Assembly: GCA_025800365.1 (NCBI GenBank)
Contig: JAOXRT010000246.1
Location: 36,895 to 100,894 of the forward strand
Reading direction: 5' to 3'
From: Cellvibrionaceae bacterium
GTDB taxonomy: Bacteria; Pseudomonadota; Gammaproteobacteria; Pseudomonadales; Cellvibrionaceae
DNA length: 64,000 nt
In this document: piece by piece, positions 1 to 9,327 of the stretch
Layout: each line of letters opens with the position of its first letter
Position numbering within the stretch: position 1 is the stretch's first letter
The notes under the pieces: generated by a model
Database searches by the model: none
Told to the model about the DNA's origin: nothing
The model's input: only the letters and a program-made list of their open reading frames with translations
Program-made: the position numbers and the translations under genes

Positions 1-805
1 CATCAGCTGCTGCCATTAATTGTTTGGAATTGCCTAAATGAAGATCGATTGGAAAATCTTGCCCAATCTCCCCGGTATTTTTTAGCTCAGCGATTATTTC
101 TTTTAGCTGCTCTAAGCGGTCTTGATTCGCTGCGGGCAGTAAAAAGCGCGTCTTATGAGTTTCAGCGTAGATAGCCGCTGCTTTTAGAAAAACCGGAGCC
201 AAATGTTTTACTTCAGCGCCCCTGCTTCCCGGCATTATAGCTACGACATGCTCATCTAAATCCAAGCCCAGCTCTTGGCGCGCTGTTTTTACATCGGTTT
301 CCATGTCAAATTCATCAGCCAGAGGATGGCCTACAAACTGCACAGGGATATCGTGTTGCTTATATATCTCAGTTTCAAAAGGCAGAATAGTAAGCATTAA
401 ATCGACTGAGCGTTTAATACCGTGAATACGCCCTTGCCGCCAGGCCCATACCGAAGGGCTGACATAGTGCACTGTCGGTATCCCAGCTTCTTTGAGTGTC
501 TTTTCGATGGGCAAATTAAAATCTGGCGAATCAATACCGATAAAAACATCCGGTGGATTACTCAGATAATGTTGACGCAGAAACTTCCGAATACGCAGCA
601 ATTCAGGCAGCCTCTTTAAGGGCTCAATAAAGCCCATAACGGCTAAACGATCTTGCGGGAAAAATGATTCAAATCCTAAGGCCAGCATTCGCTCACCGCC
701 GATACCAGAAAAGCTCGCATCGGGGAAACGCTGACGCAATGCCTGCATTAGATCTGCACCAAGAATATCTCCCGACATCTCACCGACGACAATTGCGATA
801 TGCAT
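1..805 (-). CDS. lpxB: Lipid-A-disaccharide synthase LpxB (3' end outside window)
   Basis: Inner-membrane-associated glycosyltransferase that joins UDP-2,3-diacylglucosamine to lipid X to form the lipid A disaccharide. My translation from the ATG at 805 begins MHIAIVVGEMSGD and includes GGERMLALGF, IGIDSPDFNL, YVSPSVWAWRQGR and MPGSRGAEV, all typical of LpxB. About 268 residues are present of a family length near 380; the C-terminus lies beyond base 1. The start is 6 bases after the lpxA stop, so the two are translationally close and clearly co-transcribed. No frameshift is seen. Confidence 0.95.
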   Translation of the reverse strand, partial: MHIAIVVGEMSGDILGADLMQALRQRFPDASFSGIGGERMLALGFESFFPQDRLAVMGFIEPLKRLPELLRIRKFLRQHYLSNPPDVFIGIDSPDFNLPIEKTLKEAGIPTVHYVSPSVWAWRQGRIHGIKRSVDLMLTILPFETEIYKQHDIPVQFVGHPLADEFDMETDVKTARQELGLDLDEHVVAIMPGSRGAEVKHLAPVFLKAAAIYAETHKTRFLLPAANQDRLEQLKEIIAELKNTGEIGQDFPIDLHLGNSKQLMAAAD

Positions 806-811
806 GATGTA

Positions 812-1600
812 TTAGCGGATGATGCCGCGAGTGGACTTTTGTAAGGATTCGATTAAGGCTTCAACTTTACTACTGTTTTGTTTGAGGGCATTAAGCTCCT
901 CAAGTGCTTCATCAACAGTAAGCCCTCGACGGTAAACCAATTTATAGGCTTTGTTCACAGCGGCAATATCTTCTTTGCTAAAGCCACGTCGACGTAAGCC
1001 TTCGGCATTGATACTGCGCGCACTAGCAGGTGCACCAGAAACCATGACATAGGCTGGAACATCTTTGCCAATAGCTGAGCCCATGCCCGTGAAACTATGA
1101 GCACCGATACGGCAAAATTGATGGACTAGGGTATAGCCCCCTAGAATAGCCCAATCATCAACATGCACATGCCCAGCTAGGCTGGCATTGTTGATTAAGA
1201 TACAGTGATTTCCAAGGACTGAGTCGTGCCCGATATGGGCATAAGCCATGATCAAGTTATCATTGCCAATTATCGTTTCGCCACGATCCTGGATGGTGCC
1301 ACGATGAATCGTCACCCCTTCGCGAATAGTATTATTATCGCCAATGGTCAGGGTTGTTGGTTCACCTTGATACTTCAGATCAGGGGTGTCTTCACCAATA
1401 CTGGAAAACTGAAAGATTCGATTATTGCGACCTATCTTGGTTGGGCCCTTAATAATCACATGTGAATGCACTACCGTACCTGCAGCTATGCTCACACCTG
1501 GGCCAATGATTGACCAAGGGCCAATCTCAACATCATCAGCGATATCCGCAGTAGGGTCGATAATGGCCCGGGGATCAATAAGGCTTGCTTCAGTCAACAA
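812..1600 (-). CDS. lpxA: UDP-N-acetylglucosamine acyltransferase LpxA
   Basis: Cytoplasmic trimer catalysing the first step of lipid A synthesis, moving a 3-hydroxyacyl chain from ACP to the 3-OH of UDP-GlcNAc. The 262 residues equal the E. coli length. Left-handed beta-helix hexapeptide repeats run from about residue 8 to 190 (for example ADIADDVEIGPWSIIG). The catalytic His falls at position 125 in AHIGHD, as in E. coli. The helical C-terminal part (EGLRRRGFS...) follows. It lies between fabZ (34-bp gap) and lpxB (6-bp gap) in the usual operon order. Confidence 0.98.
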   Translation of the reverse strand: MLTEASLIDPRAIIDPTADIADDVEIGPWSIIGPGVSIAAGTVVHSHVIIKGPTKIGRNNRIFQFSSIGEDTPDLKYQGEPTTLTIGDNNTIREGVTIHRGTIQDRGETIIGNDNLIMAYAHIGHDSVLGNHCILINNASLAGHVHVDDWAILGGYTLVHQFCRIGAHSFTGMGSAIGKDVPAYVMVSGAPASARSINAEGLRRRGFSKEDIAAVNKAYKLVYRRGLTVDEALEELNALKQNSSKVEALIESLQKSTRGIIR

Positions 1601-1634
1601 TTTCTCTCTCTTTGTATCTGTGACGCTGCGGTAA

Positions 1635-2075
1635 TTATTTTACCGGTCGATCAGCGCACATTATAGAGGCAGATGCCGCTAAAACGCCATCAACACTGGC
1701 CTTACAATCGAATTTCCAGATGCCGCGTTTCTCTGAAACAATTTTGGCTTCTAGCTGTAAACGATCGCCTGGAACAACTTGGCGCTTAAAGCGAACCTTG
1801 TCGGCACCGGCAAACAGGTAGATAGAGCCATCTGCAGGGGTTTTATCTAGCGTCTTAAAGCCCAATATCCCAGCTGCTTGAGCCATCGCTTCAACGATCA
1901 TCACGCCTGGGAAAATAGGCATTTGGGGAAAGTGCCCATTAAAAACTTCTTCGTTAATGGTGATGTTCTTATAGGCCACAATATAATCCCCTTCCACTAA
2001 TTCGGTCACACGGTCGACCAGTAAAAAAGGGTAGCGATGGGGTAGATACTTGCGTATCTCTTGAATTTCCATCAT
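1635..2075 (-). CDS. fabZ: 3-hydroxyacyl-ACP dehydratase FabZ
   Basis: Hot-dog fold dehydratase that converts 3-hydroxyacyl-ACP to trans-2-enoyl-ACP in fatty acid synthesis. It competes with LpxA for the same hydroxyacyl-ACP, which is the accepted reason the genes sit together. The 146 residues carry the catalytic pair: His48 in [13 protein letters not shown] and Glu62 in VEAMAQAAG. The N-terminal [20 protein letters not shown] is diagnostic. A Met-Met start makes the first codon ambiguous by one residue. Confidence 0.98.
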   Translation of the reverse strand: MMEIQEIRKYLPHRYPFLLVDRVTELVEGDYIVAYKNITINEEVFNGHFPQMPIFPGVMIVEAMAQAAGILGFKTLDKTPADGSIYLFAGADKVRFKRQVVPGDRLQLEAKIVSEKRGIWKFDCKASVDGVLAASASIMCADRPVK

Positions 2076-2173
2076 GTATTCACTTCCTAAGGTACTCAGC
2101 TTAAAAGCAATGACAGCACTCGCTGTCAGTTTTGCAAGCCCATGCTATTGCCAGATTATGACAATTGGAGCTT

Positions 2174-3223
2174 TTACTTATCCTTGCTCAATGTCCTAAC
2201 GGTTCCAGCCAGTTTATCAAGCTGGGAAAACCGCACCGCACTGCGGCGCCATTTCTCCGTAGGCATCATTGGCGTCCCTGAAGAGTATGAGCCAGCCTCG
2301 GTGATAGACTTAGTCACCATGGTCATGCCGGTAATATGAACTTTATCCGCCAACTCGATATGCCCAACCAAGCCAACTCCGCCCGCTAAAGTACAATGCT
2401 TACCAATAACGGCGCTACCGGAAATACCGACACAAGCAGCAATAGCGCTATGCTCTCCAATTCGAACATTATGCGCAATTTGCACCTGATTATCGATCTT
2501 TACACCATCACTAATGACGGTATTGTCCAAAGCCCCACGATCAATCGTCGTAGATGCACCGATTTCCACATCATTGCCAATTTGGACACTGCCTAACTGA
2601 TGAACTTTTAACCAGCCCTCGCCGGTTGGCGCAAATCCAAATCCTTCCGAGCCAATCACCGTATTGTTATGGATCTCTACCCGATCGCCCATGCAAACAG
2701 CGGCCTCAATACTGACATTGGAATGCAGGCGACAATCTTGGCCTATATGAACATTTTCGCCAATAAACACCCCAGCTTCCAAACAGCTATTAGCTCCAAT
2801 TTGCGCGCCAGCCTGCACAACACAGTTCGGGCCAATCCAGGCACTCTTATCTACTTCAGCACTCGCATCCACCACAGCACTAGGGTGGACGCCCTGGCTC
2901 TGAACCGGTGAGCGCTTGAACAATGAGGTTAATACTGCAAAGGCGATATAGGGCTGCGCACAGACAATTTTAGGACCACTGAAGTGCTCAACTTCATTGG
3001 GGTGTAAAATAACGGCAGCGGCATCACTGCTAGCGAGATATTTACGATAGTTTGGATTGGCTAAAAAGCTGATTTCATCCGCTTGTGCTGTCTGCAATGT
3101 AGCCATTGCTCCAATCTGCAAGCTTTGATCAGCCCCCTGCAGTTCTACGGCTAAATTTTCCGGTAAAACGCTCTGCAGGTGGTTAAGTAGCTCTTGCAAG
3201 GTGAAAGTTTGATTGTTCGCCAC
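2174..3223 (-). CDS. lpxD: UDP-3-O-(3-hydroxyacyl)glucosamine N-acyltransferase LpxD
   Basis: Third lipid A enzyme; N-acylates UDP-3-O-acylglucosamine using hydroxyacyl-ACP. At 349 residues it is close to the usual 340. It has an N-terminal uridine-binding region (to about residue 105, with DEISFLANPNYRKYL), then hexapeptide repeats (about 110-300) and a C-terminal helix. The catalytic His is at 251 in QIAHNVRIGEHS. It is separated from skp upstream by a 210-bp gap holding an intrinsic-terminator-like hairpin, so a separate promoter or partial read-through may set its level. Confidence 0.97.
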   Translation of the reverse strand: MANNQTFTLQELLNHLQSVLPENLAVELQGADQSLQIGAMATLQTAQADEISFLANPNYRKYLASSDAAAVILHPNEVEHFSGPKIVCAQPYIAFAVLTSLFKRSPVQSQGVHPSAVVDASAEVDKSAWIGPNCVVQAGAQIGANSCLEAGVFIGENVHIGQDCRLHSNVSIEAAVCMGDRVEIHNNTVIGSEGFGFAPTGEGWLKVHQLGSVQIGNDVEIGASTTIDRGALDNTVISDGVKIDNQVQIAHNVRIGEHSAIAACVGISGSAVIGKHCTLAGGVGLVGHIELADKVHITGMTMVTKSITEAGSYSSGTPMMPTEKWRRSAVRFSQLDKLAGTVRTLSKDK

Positions 3224-3367
3224 TGGGCTTTCCCTACTCTACTTAAATTTAATAATGAACCATAACAAATTAGGCTTGGCTTTACGATATTCTAGCATTT
3301 GATCGATCAGCTTTAGCTGGAGCTAGCGCCTTAGCTTTAAGCCCAAAAGCCCTAGCCAAACAGCCAT

Positions 3368-3407
3368 AAAAAAAGCCGCATGCAGCTTTAGCTGATGCAG
3401 CTTTTTT
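3368..3407 (-). terminator. Intrinsic terminator or attenuator between skp and lpxD
   Basis: Read on the minus strand, a stem (AAAAAAGCTGCATCAGC pairing with its near complement, one mismatch and one bulged G) with a four-base loop ends in a run of seven T. It follows the skp stop and precedes lpxD. The A-tract on the other side makes it look bidirectional, but no plus-strand gene needs it here. It probably lowers lpxD-fabZ-lpxA-lpxB relative to bamA-skp. Confidence 0.75.
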
Positions 3408-3433
3408 GGCCCCCATTTAAAAGGGCTTGGGGA

Positions 3434-3946
3434 TTACTTAGCCTTGTTTAGGCGATCAGTAATCTGAGAGGTAATATCGTAACCGGTGTCAGCATGAAGA
3501 ACAGACTGCGGGTTCAATACCAAACCGTAACCGCCAGTTTTAATAATCTCTTTGGCAATATCGTTGGCCTGCTTACCATACTTACTGAATAGCTTTTGGT
3601 AGATCTCGTTTTGCTCTTGCTGCAACTTCTTAGCAAGCAACTGCTGATCTGCACGCTTGTACTCAATTTCCTTAGCCTGCTTTGCTTTACGCTCATCTGA
3701 CCAAGTCAAACCTTTGGTTTGCATTTCTTCATACAGCGCTTTCATTTCAGAGTTTAAAGTTTCGGCTTGTGAAGTCAGGGCCAAATACTCAGGCTTAGCA
3801 CTCAGTGCTTTAAGCTCTTTCTGAGCAGCTTCACTGCGCAGGATTGCCGTCTGCAAATCCATTACACCAATTTTGCCTTGGGCCAGGGTCACGTTTGAGA
3901 ACAATACGGCTGCGACAAAAGCCAAAGCGATCTTCATGTTTTTCAC
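3434..3946 (-). CDS. skp: Periplasmic chaperone Skp/OmpH
   Basis: Periplasmic trimeric chaperone that holds unfolded outer-membrane proteins for the BAM complex. The 170 residues start with a signal peptide (MKNMKIALAFVAAVLFSNVTLA, cut near Ala22), followed by GKIGVMDLQTAILRSEAAQK and a long charged helical region (about 50-130) that would form the tentacle coiled coil. The end (GGYGLVLNPQSVLHADTGYDIT) is the family's core strand. It follows bamA as in most gammaproteobacteria. A second Met at residue 4 is an alternative start. Confidence 0.95.
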   Translation of the reverse strand: MKNMKIALAFVAAVLFSNVTLAQGKIGVMDLQTAILRSEAAQKELKALSAKPEYLALTSQAETLNSEMKALYEEMQTKGLTWSDERKAKQAKEIEYKRADQQLLAKKLQQEQNEIYQKLFSKYGKQANDIAKEIIKTGGYGLVLNPQSVLHADTGYDITSQITDRLNKAK

Positions 3947-3962
3947 TATCTATCTCCAATAT

Positions 3963-4029
3963 TTAACCATAATGGTTAATCTATGCAGCACGGCTGCTGT
4001 TGTTATTGACTGGCAAATGCACAGCCGTG
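3963..4029. repeat. Two small inverted repeats between bamA and skp
   Basis: The 86-bp gap holds a near-perfect palindrome TTAACCATAATGGTTAA (3963-3979) and an 8-bp inverted repeat CACGGCTG (3989-3996) / CAGCCGTG (4022-4029) with a 25-base loop. Neither is followed by a clear T-run, so these may be RNA processing or operator sites rather than terminators. Function unknown. Confidence 0.4.
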
Positions 4030-4032
4030 TGA

Positions 4033-6654
4033 TTAAAACTGAGTACCCAATGAGAACTGGAAGAACTCGGTTTCATCAAATTCGTTTTCGCGAATCGGTT
4101 TAGCGATACTAAAGGTCAAAGGTCCAAAGCCTGAAATCCAAGTCACACCGATACCAACAGAGGCGCTAACCTTGCTTATATCAACATCAAAGCAGTTTTG
4201 CTGACTTGAACCACACTCGGTATCGAATACGTTACCCGCATCAATAAAGAAAGCCGACTGCAATGAACGCTGATCTTTAATAAACGGCAGCGGGAACAAG
4301 ACCTCTGCACTACCTTCGATCAAAATATTACCACCAAAGGGGTTGTTTCGATCGGAAGTATTATTCAGCTGGGTCGTAATTAACTCGCCATCTGCATTAA
4401 TAACGTATGCAAGATTGGAAACCTCATCGGTATTTCGAATACCGTCACCGTTAGTATCATTCCAAGTTGCATATTGGGTTTGATAAACCTCTGCAGGCGT
4501 ACTCTGAGGGCCAAGGGTATTGCGCTTAAAGCCTCGAACCGAGCCAAAGCCACCAGCATAGTAATGCTGGAAGAATGGCAACTCAGTAGTATCTCCGTAG
4601 GAATCCGCATAACCTAAACGAGTACGTAGACGTAAGGTTAGGCTATTAGTAATCGGGCGATAATACTGCGCAGTATAGTTCAGCTTGTAATACTCAAGGT
4701 CACCACCAGGCAAGGATACTTCAAGAGACAATCTCTGAGAAACACCACGGGTAGCCAAACGACCTCGATTTAGGGTGGACTTAGCCCAGTTTATCGAAGT
4801 GGTTACCAAATTAAATTCGTCACCATTTTCATCGATAAAGCCTCTAGGTGATTGTGCATCCAACAAATCTGTTGCATCACTCAAGCTATCAGCATAGTCA
4901 TACTCAACTAGAGGTGAGGTACTCAAAATTTCGGCAATCTTATCTGCATCCTCCTGGGTCAAATATTTATCCACCGCGTTGTTTACGCGACGCGGACTTC
5001 CGATAATTTCCTGTACCGCAAACGGACCTGTCTCAATTGATAAATTTTGATAGCCAATATTAAAGCCAATTCTCTCAATTTCAGAAATTGGATAGCCAAA
5101 GTTTACGCTAGCGCCAAAGCTGTCAGTTGAGTAACTGGATACATTGATTCGAGAATAATCACGCGACTGATAAAAGATATTAAAGCCACGACTTACACCA
5201 TCTGGAGTAAAGTACGGATCGGTATAGTTAAAGCTATAGGCGGTTTGGTAACTACTGCGACTAACATTAAAGCCAACGCGCTTACCGGTACCCAACCAGT
5301 TATCCTGCTGGACATTAGCACCTAAAACTAGACCAGAGCCCTGGGCATAACCAACACTCGCCCCCACGCTACCAGAAGGCTGCTCTTCAACGGTATACTC
5401 GACATCTACCAAATCTGCCGAACCAGGAACCTCTTTGGTATCCACTTTAACTTCTTTAAAGAAGCCTAAACGCTCAAGGCGAACCTTAGATTGCTCAATT
5501 CGAAGAGATGATGCAGAAGCACCTTCCATCTGACGCATCTCTCGACGCAGTACATTATCTGCCGTGGTGGTATTACCGCGAAATTCGATTCGATTAACGT
5601 AGGCACGCTTACCAGGATCGATAAAGAAGGTAATTTTTACCTTACCGGTCTCTTCGTCAATATCAGGCATGCCCTTAACTTCGGCGAATGTATAACCTTC
5701 GTTACCTAGACGCTTGGTCATATATTCTTCAGTAGTGGTCATTAACACCTGGGAGAACTTTTGACCTTCGCGCATCAACAATAGGCCACGCATCTCTTCT
5801 TCAGGTAAAATTGGGTCACCCGCCAGCTCAACTTCACTGACTTCGTAAACATCACCTTCATTGATATTTACAGTAATAAATACCGCTTCTTTGTTTGGAC
5901 TCAAGCTCACCTGAGTTGAGTCGATCTCAAACTTAAGATAACCACGATCAAGGTAGAAGCTTTCTAGGCGTTCAATATCGCCACCTAGCTTCTCTTTGGC
6001 ATAACGGTCGTCGCTGGTAATCCAAGAAAACCAACCGGTGGTTTTCAACTCAAACAACTCAATTAGCTCTTCGTCATCGAAAGCCGAATTACCTACGATA
6101 TTGATATGCTTAATAGAGGCTACATCGCCTTCATCTACATCAATTTGCAATTTAACTTGGTTACGAGGCAAATCAACTACCGTCGCCTCAACATCAGCGC
6201 TGTATCGGCCTTGAGCAACATACTGGCGGCGCAATTCTTGAGTCAGACCTTCCAAAGTGGCTCGCTTGAAGATCTGGCCTTCCGCTAGGCCGTTATCATT
6301 CAAGCCCTTCATCAGATCTTCAGTTTTAATGGCCTTGTTACCTTCGATAGAGATCTCGCTAATGGCGGGACGCTCAACCACAGTTACCACGAGAACATTA
6401 CCATCGCGACCAATCTGAATATCCGCAAAGTAGCCAGTTTTAAACAGGGCTCGGGTAGCATTTTGAATAGCCAAGCTGTCTAATTCTTCACCAATCTGAA
6501 TAGGCAAGGAGGCAAATACAGTACCCGCCGAAACGCGCTGCAGCCCCTCTAGGCGAATGTCATTCACCCGAAATGCTTGGGCATATGCCAGTGCTGGCAG
6601 TAAGGTGAAGATAAGAATAAAGTCTCTGATACGCTTCATATTATGCTTAATCAT
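4033..6654 (-). CDS. bamA: Outer membrane protein assembly factor BamA
   Basis: Essential Omp85 protein that folds and inserts beta-barrels into the outer membrane. The signal peptide ends near AYAQA. Five POTRA domains occupy roughly residues 27-430 and the 16-strand barrel follows. The loop-6 motif VRGF is near residue 705, and the protein ends in Phe (FQFSLGTQF) as expected. At 873 residues it is about 60 longer than E. coli BamA. The extra length is mainly a barrel segment near residues 550-620 (acidic, with QEDADKIAEIL) and a loop after VRGF holding DTNGDGIRNTDE, which resembles a calcium-binding loop. It follows rseP and precedes skp. Confidence 0.97.
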   Translation of the reverse strand: MIKHNMKRIRDFILIFTLLPALAYAQAFRVNDIRLEGLQRVSAGTVFASLPIQIGEELDSLAIQNATRALFKTGYFADIQIGRDGNVLVVTVVERPAISEISIEGNKAIKTEDLMKGLNDNGLAEGQIFKRATLEGLTQELRRQYVAQGRYSADVEATVVDLPRNQVKLQIDVDEGDVASIKHINIVGNSAFDDEELIELFELKTTGWFSWITSDDRYAKEKLGGDIERLESFYLDRGYLKFEIDSTQVSLSPNKEAVFITVNINEGDVYEVSEVELAGDPILPEEEMRGLLLMREGQKFSQVLMTTTEEYMTKRLGNEGYTFAEVKGMPDIDEETGKVKITFFIDPGKRAYVNRIEFRGNTTTADNVLRREMRQMEGASASSLRIEQSKVRLERLGFFKEVKVDTKEVPGSADLVDVEYTVEEQPSGSVGASVGYAQGSGLVLGANVQQDNWLGTGKRVGFNVSRSSYQTAYSFNYTDPYFTPDGVSRGFNIFYQSRDYSRINVSSYSTDSFGASVNFGYPISEIERIGFNIGYQNLSIETGPFAVQEIIGSPRRVNNAVDKYLTQEDADKIAEILSTSPLVEYDYADSLSDATDLLDAQSPRGFIDENGDEFNLVTTSINWAKSTLNRGRLATRGVSQRLSLEVSLPGGDLEYYKLNYTAQYYRPITNSLTLRLRTRLGYADSYGDTTELPFFQHYYAGGFGSVRGFKRNTLGPQSTPAEVYQTQYATWNDTNGDGIRNTDEVSNLAYVINADGELITTQLNNTSDRNNPFGGNILIEGSAEVLFPLPFIKDQRSLQSAFFIDAGNVFDTECGSSQQNCFDVDISKVSASVGIGVTWISGFGPLTFSIAKPIRENEFDETEFFQFSLGTQF

Positions 6655-6764
6655 TAATTAGTGTTGAGCTTAGCTCTTTATATTTACACCAAAGCCAGTG
6701 CCCCAGCCTTAGTTCATGTACCCACTTGATTGGTCTTAAAACAATCGGTCTTTAACAAGCTATG

Positions 6765-8123
6765 TTAAAACAAACGCATAACGTCGTTGTACAACGCCAC
6801 ACACATGATGCAAAGCACCATAACCATGCCGATCTGGTAGCCCCATAACTGCACTCGCTCTGGTAAAGGACTCCCTTTTACCAACTCAATAACGTAGTAG
6901 AGCAGATGGCCGCCATCCAGAACCGGAATCGGCAACAGGTTCATAACCCCGAGAAATACACTTAGCAATGCCAGCAAGGTGATAAATTGCTGCCAGCCAG
7001 CCTTGGCCGAATCGCCCGCCACTTTAGCAATGGTAAGAGGTCCGCTCAAGTTTTTCGTGGATATTTGCCCAACAATCAGCTTCTTCAAAGAGACAAGTAC
7101 AAATTTGGATTGTTCCCAAGTTTTATCGACCGCCACCACAAAGGACTGCACAAATCCGTATTGACGCTTGATTATCATGTCCTTGGGCCAAGGTGTTTGA
7201 CTAGCGCGGACCCCTACACGGCCAATTACAGTACCATCATCTAAGGTCACTGCCGCTGGGGTAATGTTTGTCTCGGCCAATTTACCGTCGCGCTCATAGC
7301 TCAAACTGAAAGTTTGATTGGCTCGGGCTTTTACATATTCAACCCACCAATCCCAGTCTTCAACGCTCTGTCCGTCGGCCGCTACCAGCTTATCTCCCAC
7401 CTTTAGGCCAGCTTTTGCCGCTGGGCTATCAGCTTGTATATAACTTAGATCCATCGCTATCGGCGGGTAGAAAAGGGTTATCCCCAAGCCAGCGACTGGG
7501 TTGGGCTCCGCATCACCACGCAGCCACTCTTTGAGCTCCCCTACCGAGTCATAGCTTAGATCTGAATCTGGATATTGAACACGGAACAGTATTTCGCCGC
7601 TCTCCCCCAATCGATTGAGCAACTGCTGCACAAATTCTTGGCGGGTGGCGGTTGGCTGACCGTCCACAGCGATGATTCGCTGGCCTGGCTCTAGACCAGC
7701 TTCGGCAGCGACGGAACCCGGTTCTACCTTTCCAACCACGGCTGTTAGCTCGCGGTAACCAGGCAAAGTAAGAAACCAATACAGCAAGATGGCCAAGATG
7801 AAGTTGGCGACTGGGCCGGCAAGCACCACGGCAATTCGGCTTAAGACGGGCTTTTGAGTAAACGCTAGGTGCTTTTCATGCTCAGCAACTTCACCTTCAC
7901 GCTCATCAAGCATTTTTACATAGCCACCGAGCGGTAATGCAGCCAAAGCAAACTCAGTGCCCTCTTTATTTCGCCAGCTATACAAAACCTTGCCGAAACC
8001 AACTGAGAAACGCAGCACCTTCACGCCACAACGACGGGCCACGTAGTAGTGCCCAAATTCATGAACCGTTACCAGCACCCCGAGGGCCAAGATAAACCAA
8101 AATACGGTTGCGATAAGACTCAA
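6765..8123 (-). CDS. rseP: Site-2 zinc protease RseP
   Basis: Inner-membrane metalloprotease that cleaves anti-sigma factor RseA after DegS, releasing sigma E during envelope stress, and clears remnant signal peptides. The zinc motif HEFGH is at residues 21-25 in the first membrane segment. Two PDZ domains lie at about 120-200 and 220-300 (the second contains DSPAAKAGLKVGDKLVAADG). The second half of the active site, LLPIPVLDGGHLL, is near residue 400. The 452 residues match the E. coli length. It lies between dxr and bamA as usual. Confidence 0.97.
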   Translation of the reverse strand: MSLIATVFWFILALGVLVTVHEFGHYYVARRCGVKVLRFSVGFGKVLYSWRNKEGTEFALAALPLGGYVKMLDEREGEVAEHEKHLAFTQKPVLSRIAVVLAGPVANFILAILLYWFLTLPGYRELTAVVGKVEPGSVAAEAGLEPGQRIIAVDGQPTATRQEFVQQLLNRLGESGEILFRVQYPDSDLSYDSVGELKEWLRGDAEPNPVAGLGITLFYPPIAMDLSYIQADSPAAKAGLKVGDKLVAADGQSVEDWDWWVEYVKARANQTFSLSYERDGKLAETNITPAAVTLDDGTVIGRVGVRASQTPWPKDMIIKRQYGFVQSFVVAVDKTWEQSKFVLVSLKKLIVGQISTKNLSGPLTIAKVAGDSAKAGWQQFITLLALLSVFLGVMNLLPIPVLDGGHLLYYVIELVKGSPLPERVQLWGYQIGMVMVLCIMCVALYNDVMRLF

Positions 8124-8145
8124 GTGACTTTCCCCTCTAAGTGAC

Positions 8146-9327
8146 CTAGCACGTCAAAGTTCGAATTAATTGTTGCGCACTCTGACGCGCCTGGGCATCG
8201 ACGGCCAATACAGTATCTATATTCTGCACGTCAATCACCGAGTGTTGCTCCAAGACTTCACTGTTGATTCTCGCAATGTCAGTAAAGCCTATTCGCTCGG
8301 ACAAGAAAGCCTCGACAGCTTCCTCATTTGCAGCATTAAGACAGGCGGCAGCACTACCACCAACTTTACTCGCCTCAATAGCCAAGCCTAAGCAAGGGAA
8401 TCGCTGCAGATCAGGAGCCGAAAAGCTTAGCTCTCCGAGGCGGGTAAAATCCAAGCTTTCTACGCCTGACTCAATGCGTTCTGGCCAAGCCATGGCATGG
8501 GCGATCGGGGTACGCATATCCGGCTGCCCAAGCTGAGCTAGCACCGAGCCATCGTTGTATTGCACCATAGAATGCACCACACTTTGCGGGTGCAATATCA
8601 CATCAATCTGCTCTGGGGCGGCTGCAAATAGCCAGCGGGCTTCGATGTACTCCAGCCCCTTATTCATCATTGTTGCTGAATCGACAGAAATCTTTTGTCC
8701 CATCGACCAATTTGGATGGGCACAAGCTTGCGCCACTGTGACCGATGATAAATCTTGAATAGGCGTTTCTCGAAAGGGACCGCCAGAGCCAGTTAATAAA
8801 ATCTTACGAACCCCAGCTTCCGCTAGGCTGCTCATATTTTCAGGCAAGCACTGGAAGATAGCATTGTGCTCACTATCAATGGGAAGCAGTAAGGACTCGT
8901 GCTGACGCACGGCGTCCATAAATAGACTGCCCGCCATGACCAAGCTTTCTTTATTCGCCAATAGAACTTTATTACCTGCCTTTACCGCAGCCAATGTAGG
9001 CAATAGCCCAGCAGCACCCACGATAGCCGCCATAACCGTATCCGCCTCAGCAGAGACTTCGGCTAAAGCAGTTTTGCCGGCCAGCACCTTGGTGTTAAGT
9101 TTGCGCTCTTTTACGGCATCACGTAGTTGCCCTGCAGCTGACTCATCAGCTAGCACGGCAAGCTCAGGCTGAAACTTGGTCACCTGCTCTAAGAGAGTTT
9201 GCCAATTACGGTTTGCACAAAGTGCATAGATATGAAATTTTTCCGGATGGCGAGCGGCTACATCTAAAGTGCTTTTACCAATGGAGCCGGTCGACCCCAA
9301 TATCGTTAATCGTTCTGGTTTCGACAT
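8146..9327 (-). CDS. dxr: 1-deoxy-D-xylulose 5-phosphate reductoisomerase Dxr
   Basis: Cytoplasmic NADPH- and metal-dependent enzyme converting DXP to MEP, the committed step of the non-mevalonate isoprenoid pathway, which supplies the UppS substrate upstream in this operon. It has the NADPH motif [10 protein letters not shown] (residues 11-20), the metal and substrate site [22 protein letters not shown], and the flexible-loop region [21 protein letters not shown]. The 393 residues are full length. The start overlaps the cdsA stop by one base (TAATG), suggesting coupled translation. Confidence 0.98.
   Translation of the reverse strand: MSKPERLTILGSTGSIGKSTLDVAARHPEKFHIYALCANRNWQTLLEQVTKFQPELAVLADESAAGQLRDAVKERKLNTKVLAGKTALAEVSAEADTVMAAIVGAAGLLPTLAAVKAGNKVLLANKESLVMAGSLFMDAVRQHESLLLPIDSEHNAIFQCLPENMSSLAEAGVRKILLTGSGGPFRETPIQDLSSVTVAQACAHPNWSMGQKISVDSATMMNKGLEYIEARWLFAAAPEQIDVILHPQSVVHSMVQYNDGSVLAQLGQPDMRTPIAHAMAWPERIESGVESLDFTRLGELSFSAPDLQRFPCLGLAIEASKVGGSAAACLNAANEEAVEAFLSERIGFTDIARINSEVLEQHSVIDVQNIDTVLAVDAQARQSAQQLIRTLTC

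Noticed and set aside
6655..6764. Sigma-E promoter ahead of bamA
   Set aside because: A GAACTAAGG string is present but no TCTRA-type box lies at the right distance.
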